A DNA stretch of 17,045 nucleotides from Patulibacter sp052039575 (lineage in GTDB: Bacteria > Actinomycetota > Thermoleophilia > Solirubrobacterales > Solirubrobacteraceae), in assembly GCA_052039575.1 (NCBI GenBank), contig JBQGEK010000343.1, forward strand, positions 1 through 17,045, written 5' to 3'. The notes under the pieces were generated by a model that saw only the letters and a program-made list of their open reading frames with translations, was not told the DNA's origin and did not search any database. A program made the position numbers and the translations under genes. Below, piece after piece: positions 8,258 to 14,072 of the stretch (its first letter is position 1; each line of letters starts with the position of its first letter).

Positions 8258-8932
8258 TCAGCCGGCCGCGGCGGCGGCGAGCGCCTGCACGGCCTCACCG
8301 GGATCGGGCGTGCCGAAGACCGCCGAACCGGCGACGAAGCTCGTCGCCCCTGCCGCGGCGCAGGCGCCGATCGTGGTCAGATCGACGCCGCCGTCGACCT
8401 GGAGCACCGTGCTCGGACCGACCAGGCCGGCCATCCGCGTGATCTTGTCGGGCGACGTCGGGATGAACTTCTGGCCACCCCAGCCGGGGTTGACGGTCAT
8501 GCAGAGCGCCAGGTCGAGCAGGCCCGCGTTCTCGGAGAGCGCCGCGGTGCCGGTGCCGGGGCAGAGCGCCAGGCCGGCCAGCGCGCCGAGCTCGCGCGCT
8601 TGCTGGAGGGCGAAGTGCAGCTGGGGCGTCGCCTCGGCGTGCACGGTCAGGACGTCGGCGCCGGCCTTCGCGAAGTCGGCGAGCTGCCGTTCCGGCCGCT
8701 CGATCATCAGGTGCACGTCGAGCACTGCGTCGACGCCCTTGAGCGCGTCGACGACGATCGGGCCCATCGTGATCGGCGGGACGAAATGGCCGTCCATCAC
8801 GTCGATGTGGATCACGGTTGCCCCAGCCGCTACGACCTCCTCGACCTGGCTCCGCAGACGACCGAAGTCGCTGGCGAGGATCGAGGGTGCGATGCCCTTC
8901 AGGCGGGCGATGCGGGGGTCTGTGCCGGTCAC
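8258..8932 (-). CDS. rpe: Ribulose-phosphate 3-epimerase
   Basis: The enzyme interconverts D-ribulose 5-phosphate and D-xylulose 5-phosphate in the pentose-phosphate pathway. The 224-residue protein matches the family's usual 220-230. Its TIM-barrel motifs are complete: IAPSILASDF (14-23), HIDVMDGHF (42-50), DVHLMIERP (72-80), MTVNPGWGGQKF (145-156) and VDGGV (179-183). The likely metal and acid-base residues are His42, Asp44, His74 and Asp180. GTG 8932 is chosen because it gives the standard N-terminus; the frame stays open 83 codons further upstream, but that extension runs antisense through the zinc-ribbon gene. No good ribosome-binding site is visible. Oddity: the usual LNPATP-type segment after strand 5 reads LCPGTG (122-127). 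It lies 53 bases behind the zinc-ribbon gene and is probably the last gene of the def-fmt-rsmB operon. Confidence 0.95.
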   Translation of the reverse strand: MTGTDPRIARLKGIAPSILASDFGRLRSQVEEVVAAGATVIHIDVMDGHFVPPITMGPIVVDALKGVDAVLDVHLMIERPERQLADFAKAGADVLTVHAEATPQLHFALQQARELGALAGLALCPGTGTAALSENAGLLDLALCMTVNPGWGGQKFIPTSPDKITRMAGLVGPSTVLQVDGGVDLTTIGACAAAGATSFVAGSAVFGTPDPGEAVQALAAAAAG

Positions 8933-8985
8933 TCGACGGAGGGTACCGTCGGCGACGGGCTCACGGGATCGACGGTGGAGCGGCC

Positions 8986-9213
8986 CTAGACCTGCACGAG
9001 CATCGAGGAGCCGCAGTGGTTGCAGGCCAACGTGGCGGTCTTCGACATCCGAACGATCGTCGAATGCTCGCCGCAGTTGGGACAGACCGACCGCAGCTCG
9101 TAGCGCTGCAGGCAGTTGACGCAGCGGTACCGGCCCGGAAGGTTCGTCGGTCGGAGCCACGGTTCGTTGCAGCCGGGGCACCGTAGGCCGAGGTCCACCT
9201 CCATCGATCCCAC
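8986..9213 (-). CDS. Small tandem zinc-ribbon protein (YfgJ-like, function unknown)
   Basis: This 75-residue protein has four CxxC knuckles: Cys12/15, Cys31/34, Cys44/47 and Cys64/67. The pairs are spaced 15 and 16 residues apart, so it looks like two zinc ribbons in tandem. The pattern, with RYRCVNC and VCPNCGE in the middle, recalls the small zinc-ribbon family of E. coli YfgJ (PF07191) from memory; this is not a search result. GTG 9213 is preferred over ATG 9204 because GGGGGAG sits 8 bases before the GTG. There is no membrane segment or signal peptide. It lies 48 bases after rsmB and 53 bases before rpe, on the same strand, so it is likely co-transcribed with translation genes. A role in nucleic-acid or ribosome binding is possible but unproven. 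Confidence 0.8.
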   Translation of the reverse strand: MGSMEVDLGLRCPGCNEPWLRPTNLPGRYRCVNCLQRYELRSVCPNCGEHSTIVRMSKTATLACNHCGSSMLVQV

Positions 9214-9223
9214 TATAGGAACT

Positions 9224-9230
9224 CCCCCGG
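9224..9230 (-). promoter_or_regulatory. Ribosome-binding site deciding the zinc-ribbon start
   Basis: On the minus strand GGGGGAG is followed after 8 bases by GTG at 9213. The alternative ATG at 9204 has only GGGA four bases away. This is one of the clearest Shine-Dalgarno sequences in the window and supports the 75-residue form. Confidence 0.5.
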
Positions 9231-9261
9231 CGCGCCGCGCCCCGGGCCGGGTCCCCCGTGC

Positions 9262-10650
9262 TCAGCCACCGACCGCGGAGATGTAGAAGCCGTCGGTGCG
9301 ATCGCGGTGCGGCAGCAGGCGGCGGATCTCCCCGTCGGGCTGGAGCTCCTCACCGGGGTTGAGCGTGCACACGCTGTAGACGATCCGTCCGCCAGGCCTG
9401 ACCGCGCGTTGCGCGACTTCCAGCAGCTTGGCCTGCAGCCGCTCGACCTCGCGAAGGTCGCGCTCCTGAATCCGCCAGCGCAGGTCCGGGTGCGACGCGA
9501 GCGTGCCGAGCCCGCTGCAGGGCGCATCGAGCAGGACGCGGTCGAAGCTGCCGGGCTCGAAGTCGAAGTCGAGCGCATCGGCGTGGTGGACCTCGACGTT
9601 GGTGGCCCCGACCCGCTCGCAGGTGCGACGCAGTGCCCGGGCCCGCCCCCCGTGCTTCTCGAGCGCCACGATCGTTCCCGTGCCGTTCATCAGGTCGGCC
9701 AGATGGGTGGTCTTGCCGCCGGGAGCCGCGCACATGTCGAGGATCCGCTCACCAGGCTGCGGATCCACGGCGCGGGCAGCGCACATCGATCCGTACGACA
9801 TCGCGACGTAGCGACCCTCGTGCCAGGCCGGGTCGCCGAGCACGTCGAGCGGGCCGTCGACCTTGCGGGCCTCGGGGATCTCCGGGTCGAACGGCGCCCC
9901 GGGCACGACGTAGCCGTCCTCGGCGCGGAGACCGTTGGCGCGCAGCACCAGGTCGGTCGGACGGTTGCCGGCCGCCAGCAGGGCGCGGGTGGCGTTCGGC
10001 CCGAGCCACGTCCACCAGCGCTTGACCAGCCACAGGGGGTGGCTGTGGCGCACCGCCGCGCCCTCGGGCGTGTCGTCGGACGGGAGCTTGATCCCGTCGC
10101 TCTGCTCGGCGATCTGCCGGAGCACCGCGTTGACGAGCTTGAACCCGAGATTCGGCTTGGCCAGCTCGACCGCCGAGGCGACGGCGGCGCGCTTCGGCGT
10201 GCCGTCGCTGAACAGCAGCTCGTAGACGCCGATCTGGAGCGCCGCGCGGATCTCGACGTCGAGCTCGCGGTCGACCCGCTCGTCGATCAACGTGTCGAGC
10301 GTCAACCGCCGCTGGATCGCGCCGAACGCCAGCCGCTTGGCCTGTCCGCGCTCGCGCTGGTCGAGGTCTCCCGCGGCGCCGTGCAGGGCACGGTCCGCGA
10401 AGGCGCCGTCGCGCAGCACCCGAACGATCGTCTCGTGGGCGGCGCGGCGCGCCGCGCCGGCCTTGTCCGGCCCCTTGGGTCCGCCGCGCGGTCGGCCACC
10501 GCCGTCCGCCTTGGGCGCCTTCGTCGCGTTGCCATCCCTGGCCCCGGCCGACGAGCCGGGCTTGCCGGTCCGGGCCGGTCCGCGGTTGGGGCGCCGCTCC
10601 CAGCGGTCGGGGCGGCCCGACCCGCGCTTGGGCAGCTCGCGGTCGCTCAT
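9262..10650 (-). CDS. rsmB: 16S rRNA (cytosine-967-C5)-methyltransferase RsmB
   Basis: RsmB (Fmu) methylates C967 of 16S rRNA. The 462-residue protein has a basic Arg/Gly/Pro-rich extension (1-65), probably disordered. A NusB-like helical domain follows (about 68-185), then the methyltransferase domain. Key motifs are SAM-binding LDMCAAPGGKT (304-314), LLDAPCSGLGT (373-383) with Cys378, and VYSVCTL (424-430) with Cys428 as the expected catalytic nucleophile. Between Cys428 and the closing RLLPHRDRTDGFYI (444-457) there are only about 15 residues. I recall this spacer being longer in most relatives, so the C-terminus is compact though in frame. ATG 10650 overlaps the fmt stop by four bases (ATGA), so translation is coupled. 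It sits inside the usual def-fmt-rsmB-rpe order. Confidence 0.95.
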   Translation of the reverse strand: MSDRELPKRGSGRPDRWERRPNRGPARTGKPGSSAGARDGNATKAPKADGGGRPRGGPKGPDKAGAARRAAHETIVRVLRDGAFADRALHGAAGDLDQRERGQAKRLAFGAIQRRLTLDTLIDERVDRELDVEIRAALQIGVYELLFSDGTPKRAAVASAVELAKPNLGFKLVNAVLRQIAEQSDGIKLPSDDTPEGAAVRHSHPLWLVKRWWTWLGPNATRALLAAGNRPTDLVLRANGLRAEDGYVVPGAPFDPEIPEARKVDGPLDVLGDPAWHEGRYVAMSYGSMCAARAVDPQPGERILDMCAAPGGKTTHLADLMNGTGTIVALEKHGGRARALRRTCERVGATNVEVHHADALDFDFEPGSFDRVLLDAPCSGLGTLASHPDLRWRIQERDLREVERLQAKLLEVAQRAVRPGGRIVYSVCTLNPGEELQPDGEIRRLLPHRDRTDGFYISAVGG

Positions 10651-11510
10651 CGCTCGCCCCGGCCGCGCTGGTAGTCCTCGTAGGCCATCGGACGCTTGCC
10701 CGGCGGTTGGACCTCGACCAGCCGCAGCCGGCCGTCGGCGTCGATCCGGGTGCGGCGGACGCCGAGCACCGTGCCGTCGTCCAGCCGCAGCCGGGCGCCG
10801 ATGTGCGGGCTGAGCGCTCGGACGTGGTCGTGCTGGCGCTGGGCGTCGCCGGCCGGGTCGAGGTCGCGGTCCGCCGCGACGATCTTCTCGGCGTAGGTCA
10901 CGCCCTCGTCCGGCTGCGGAGTCGTGGGCAGCGGACCGTCGGCGAGCCGGCGGAGTGCCTCGACCAGCATCCGCGCGCCGAGCTCGACCAGCCGCGGGGC
11001 CAGGGTGCCGTAGTCGTCGTCGGGCGTGATCGGCTCGCGCTGCTGCGCGATCACCGGACCCGCGTCGAGCTCCTCCACCAGCTCCATGATGCTCACGCCG
11101 GTCTCGGCGTCGCCGGCCATGATCGCCCGCTCGACCGGAGCGGCACCGCGCCAGCGCGGCAGCAGCGACGGGTGGACGTTGAGCAGCGGATAGGCCGACA
11201 GCAGCGGCTCCTTGATGATCGCTCCGTAGGCACAGACGATCAGCGTGTCGGGCCGGGCGTCGGCGATCGTCGCGACGGCGGCCTCGTCGAGCTTCTCGGG
11301 CTGGACCAGCGGCAGACCCAGCTCGTTCGCAGCGTCGGCCACCGCCGGGGGCGTCAACTTGCGTCCCCGGCCGGCGGGCCGGTCCGGACGGGTGACGACC
11401 AGCGCCGGCGCCTGGCCGGCGTCGACCAGCCGCCGCAGCACGTCGGCGGCGAACCAGCTGGTGCCCAGGTAGACGGACCGCACCACGGCGGTCGAGTCGG
11501 GTCCGCTCAT
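10647..11510 (-). CDS. fmt: Methionyl-tRNA formyltransferase
   Basis: Fmt transfers a formyl group from 10-formyl-tetrahydrofolate to initiator Met-tRNA. The 287-residue protein is a little shorter than the usual 305-320. The N-terminal formyltransferase domain carries the catalytic trio Asn111 and His113 (in LLNVHPSLLPRWRGAAP, 109-125) and Asp149 (ELDAGPV, 147-153). The C-terminal domain is marked by VTYAEKI (204-210) and RALSPHIGARL (231-241) and ends in a short basic tail, so the missing length lies in that domain. The opening LGTSWFA (15-21) replaces the common GTPEFA. ATG 11510 overlaps the def stop (ATGA), and its own stop overlaps the rsmB start in the same way. This indicates one coupled operon that adds and later removes the formyl group. 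Confidence 0.96.
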   Translation of the reverse strand: MSGPDSTAVVRSVYLGTSWFAADVLRRLVDAGQAPALVVTRPDRPAGRGRKLTPPAVADAANELGLPLVQPEKLDEAAVATIADARPDTLIVCAYGAIIKEPLLSAYPLLNVHPSLLPRWRGAAPVERAIMAGDAETGVSIMELVEELDAGPVIAQQREPITPDDDYGTLAPRLVELGARMLVEALRRLADGPLPTTPQPDEGVTYAEKIVAADRDLDPAGDAQRQHDHVRALSPHIGARLRLDDGTVLGVRRTRIDADGRLRLVEVQPPGKRPMAYEDYQRGRGER

Positions 11511-12076
11511 GCGTCGTCGGCCATCGCCGCGCGCAGGTCGCGCAGCGCCTGCTTGCGCTGGTCGCGCGACGTGCGGTCGAGGATCAGCACGCCGTCCAGG
11601 TGGTCCATCTCGTGCTGGATGATCCGCGCTTCGAACCCGGACGCCTCGACGAGCAGCAGCTTGCCGTGGCCGTCCCGGGCGCGGACCCGCAGGTGGACGG
11701 AGCGCTCGACATCGACGTGGACGCCGGGCAACGAGAGGCAGCCCTCCTGCCCGACCTCGACCTCGTCCCCCCGCCACTCGATCACGGGGTTGACGAGCTT
11801 GCGGACCGGACCTTCGCCGCCGTCCACCGCGTAGACCAGCACGCGGTGCAGGGTGCCGACCTGGTTGGCGGCCAGCCCGACGCCACGGGCCTCGTGCATC
11901 AGCGTGCCCATCACGTCGAGCTCGCTGCGCAGCCGGTCGTCGAACTCGCCGACGTCGCGGGCGCGGCTCTTGAGCACCGGGTCGCCCCACTGGCGGATAG
12001 CCTGCAGGGCGGCGTTGCGGCGTGCCGCGATCTCGGCGCGCTTGGCGGCGTCGTCTGTCGTTTCCACGTCGGCCAT
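11507..12076 (-). CDS. def: Peptide deformylase
   Basis: The enzyme removes the N-formyl group from new proteins. The 189-residue protein has all three metal and active-site motifs: GVGLAANQ (65-72), EGCLS (111-115, metal-binding Cys113) and QHEMDH (154-159, metal-binding His155 and His159, catalytic Glu156). The sequence before the first conserved GDPVL (31-35) is about 30 residues, somewhat longer and more charged than usual. ATG 12076 is chosen because a G-rich stretch (GGGGGG) lies just before it; ATG codons at 12103 and 12106 are alternatives adding nine or ten residues. It is the first gene of the def-fmt-rsmB operon and is divergent from the ABC-2 exporter genes. A TACCCT hexamer at 12091-12086 could be its -10 box and would leave almost no leader. 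Confidence 0.95.
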   Translation of the reverse strand: MADVETTDDAAKRAEIAARRNAALQAIRQWGDPVLKSRARDVGEFDDRLRSELDVMGTLMHEARGVGLAANQVGTLHRVLVYAVDGGEGPVRKLVNPVIEWRGDEVEVGQEGCLSLPGVHVDVERSVHLRVRARDGHGKLLLVEASGFEARIIQHEMDHLDGVLILDRTSRDQRKQALRDLRAAMADDA

Positions 12077-12170
12077 CGACCCCCCAGGGTATCGAGGACC
12101 CATCATCGAGCGACCGATGAGATCCGGGTGCTCACCCCGTCTGGGTGAGGGAAGCAACGGGAAGGATCCC
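12077..12170. promoter_or_regulatory. Divergent def / ABC-2 exporter control region with two dyads
   Basis: This 94-base gap has two short perfect inverted repeats: TCATCG / CGATGA with a 6-base spacer (12103-12120) and CTCACCC / GGGTGAG with a 5-base spacer (12131-12149). The second ends 21 bases before the exporter ATPase ATG, next to a GAAGGA ribosome-binding site (about 12161-12166). The dyads could be repressor operators or leader hairpins. No convincing -35 box was seen on either strand, so promoters are not placed. Confidence 0.45.
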
Positions 12171-13139
12171 ATGAGCGCAGCACTGACTCCAGCGATCGAG
12201 GCCAGCGACCTGGTCAAGACGTTCGGCGAGAACCGAGCCGTAGACGGCGTCACCCTGCACGTCCCCACGGGGATGGTCTACGGCGTGCTCGGGCCCAACG
12301 GTGCGGGCAAGAGCACGACGATCAAGATGCTCGCAACCCTGTTGCGGCCGGATGGCGGCACCGCCCGCGTGCTCGGCCACGACATCGCCAGCGAGCAGAA
12401 CGCGGTCCGCGATCGGATCGCCTTGACCGGACAGATGGCGTCGGTCGACGAGGAGCTGACCGGACGCGAGAACATCGTGCTGCTGGCCCGGCTGCTCGGC
12501 TACTCGCGCCGCCAGTCCGCCGAGCGGGCCGACCAGCTGCTGGCCGCGTTCGGCCTGGAGGACGCCGCGAGCCGGCTGACCAAGAACTACTCGGGCGGCA
12601 TGCGCCGGCGCCTGGACATCGCTGCCAGCCTGGTCGTGACGCCGGAGCTGCTGTTCCTCGACGAGCCGACCACCGGTCTCGACCCGCGCTCGCGCAACGA
12701 GGTCTGGGACATCGTCCGGGCGCTCGTCGCCGGCGGCACGACCGTGCTGCTCTGCACCCAGTACCTCGACGAGGCCGACCAGCTGGCGGGTCGGATCGCC
12801 GTGATCGACCACGGTCGCGTGATCGCCGAGGGGACGCCCGGCGAGCTCAAGCGGTCGGTCGGGCAGAACACCCTGCACGTCCAGGTCGCCGACGTCGAGG
12901 ATCGAGCCGCCGCCGAGCAGACCCTGACCCGCGGGCTCGATGCGACCGTGACGGCCACCGCCGACCCGACCGAACTGGCGGTCGCGGTGCCGAGCGCCGA
13001 CGCCGCGGCAGCGGCCGTCCGCGCCCTGGCGGACGCGCAGATCCCGCTGACCGGCTTCGCGCTCGGTCAGCCGACCCTGGACGAGGTGTTCCTCGCCCTG
13101 ACCGGCGAAGTCCCGACCGAGGAGGAGGTGGCCGCATGA
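12171..13139 (+). CDS. ABC-2 type exporter ATP-binding protein, DrrA-like
   Basis: This 322-residue ATPase has Walker A GPNGAGKST (41-49), signature YSGGMRRRLD (140-149) and Walker B LLFLDEPTTGLDP (160-172). After Walker B the switch position reads LLCTQYLDEAD (193-203), with Gln197 where most ABC ATPases have His. That TQYL form is characteristic of the daunorubicin-resistance DrrA group. An extra C-terminal domain (about 230-310) ends with the usual PTLDEVFLALTG (301-312). These proteins power ABC-2 permeases that export drugs, lipids or glycolipids. ATG 12171 has a GAAGGA ribosome-binding site close upstream; the frame stays open further left only as antisense of def. The stop overlaps the permease start by four bases (ATGA). 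True substrates cannot be assigned from sequence. Confidence 0.93.
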   Translation: MSAALTPAIEASDLVKTFGENRAVDGVTLHVPTGMVYGVLGPNGAGKSTTIKMLATLLRPDGGTARVLGHDIASEQNAVRDRIALTGQMASVDEELTGRENIVLLARLLGYSRRQSAERADQLLAAFGLEDAASRLTKNYSGGMRRRLDIAASLVVTPELLFLDEPTTGLDPRSRNEVWDIVRALVAGGTTVLLCTQYLDEADQLAGRIAVIDHGRVIAEGTPGELKRSVGQNTLHVQVADVEDRAAAEQTLTRGLDATVTATADPTELAVAVPSADAAAAAVRALADAQIPLTGFALGQPTLDEVFLALTGEVPTEEEVAA

Positions 13140-13999
13140 GCACCACGGGTGGGCCGGAGACCGTGTCGCCGGAGACCACCGCGCCGCAGCTCAGCCAGCA
13201 GCAGCTGCACGCGGCGCTGGCTGCCGGATCGCGTCCGCCGCGGGCGTCGGCGTTCGCGGCCTGCCGCGCCTTCGGCTGGCGCTGCATGCTGAAGATCAAG
13301 CACGTCCCGGAGCAGCTGCTCGACGTGACGATCACGCCGATCCTGTTCCTGCTGATGTTCGTCTACCTGTTCGGTGGCGCGGTATCGGGGTCGACCGACG
13401 AGTACCTCCAGTTCGTGCTGCCGGGGATCCTCGTACAGGCCGTGCTGTTCACCACGATCTACTCCGGGGTGACGATCAACACCGACATGACCAAGGGCGT
13501 GGTCGACCGGTTCCGCACGTTGCCGATCTGGCCGGCGTCGCCGCTGGTCGGCGCCACGATCGGCGACCTGGCCCGCTACCTGATCGCGTCGGTCGTGGTG
13601 CTCGTCGTCGGTCTGATCCTCGGATTCAACGCCGGTGGCGGGGTGCTCGGCGTCGTCGGCGGGACCCTGCTGCTGGTGCTCTTCTCGAGCGGCCTGGCGT
13701 GGGTCTTCACCACGCTCGGTCTGGTGATGCGGACCCAGAGCGCGGTGATGAACGCCGGCTTCATGGGCTTGTTCCCGCTGGTCTTCCTGAGCAACATCTT
13801 CGTCGACCCGACGACGTTGCCGGCGGTGCTCGAGTGGTTCGTCGGGGTCAACCCGGTGTCGCATGTGGTGACCGCGGTCCGCGGCCTGCTCGGCGGTGAG
13901 GCCGACGGCGGCGACATCGCACTGGTGCTCGGTGAGGCCGCGGTGCTGACGGCGGTCTTCGTGCCGCTGACCAACCGGCTCTACCGCGGGCGGGCGTAG
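13136..13999 (+). CDS. ABC-2 type exporter permease, DrrB-like
   Basis: This 287-residue membrane protein has a cytoplasmic N-terminus of about 60 residues, the first half low-complexity (Gln/Ala/Pro), and then six predicted helices (about 63-82, 92-112, 143-165, 168-196, 205-225, 262-280). The ABC-2 permease signature is present in the fifth helix and following loop: FLSNIFVDPTTLP (217-229), with NPVSHVVTAVRG (239-250) after it. GVVDRFRTLP (121-130) is the usual cytoplasmic loop. It is coupled to the DrrA-like ATPase by an ATGA overlap, and together they make one exporter. The pair runs opposite to the priA and def genes on both sides. A palindromic terminator follows five bases after its stop. 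Confidence 0.93.
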   Translation: MSTTGGPETVSPETTAPQLSQQQLHAALAAGSRPPRASAFAACRAFGWRCMLKIKHVPEQLLDVTITPILFLLMFVYLFGGAVSGSTDEYLQFVLPGILVQAVLFTTIYSGVTINTDMTKGVVDRFRTLPIWPASPLVGATIGDLARYLIASVVVLVVGLILGFNAGGGVLGVVGGTLLLVLFSSGLAWVFTTLGLVMRTQSAVMNAGFMGLFPLVFLSNIFVDPTTLPAVLEWFVGVNPVSHVVTAVRGLLGGEADGGDIALVLGEAAVLTAVFVPLTNRLYRGRA

Positions 14000-14003
14000 C
14001 CCG

Positions 14004-14043
14004 GTCCGCGTCGAACGACGACCGGTCGTCGTTGGGCGCGGAC
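14004..14043. terminator. 40-base palindromic terminator between convergent permease and priA
   Basis: The core is a perfect 20-base palindrome, AACGACGACC followed by its complement (14014-14033). It is flanked by GTCCGCG (14004-14010) and CGCGGAC (14037-14043), which also pair, with a three-base internal loop on each side. It lies between the permease stop (13999) and the priA stop (14073), where transcripts converge, so a bidirectional terminator is the simplest reading. No T run follows. A protein-binding palindrome is the alternative. Confidence 0.6.
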
Positions 14044-14072
14044 GCCGCGACGCGCCGGGACGGCCTGCCAGC

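Noticed and set aside
8986..9213. Zinc-ribbon gene considered as an antitoxin or mobile-element gene
   Set aside because: No toxin partner, repeat or integrase is near, and it is packed in a housekeeping operon.
12171..13999. ABC-2 pair considered as an antibiotic self-resistance or biosynthesis locus
   Set aside because: No biosynthetic, regulatory or resistance genes lie nearby; DrrAB-like pairs are common generic exporters.
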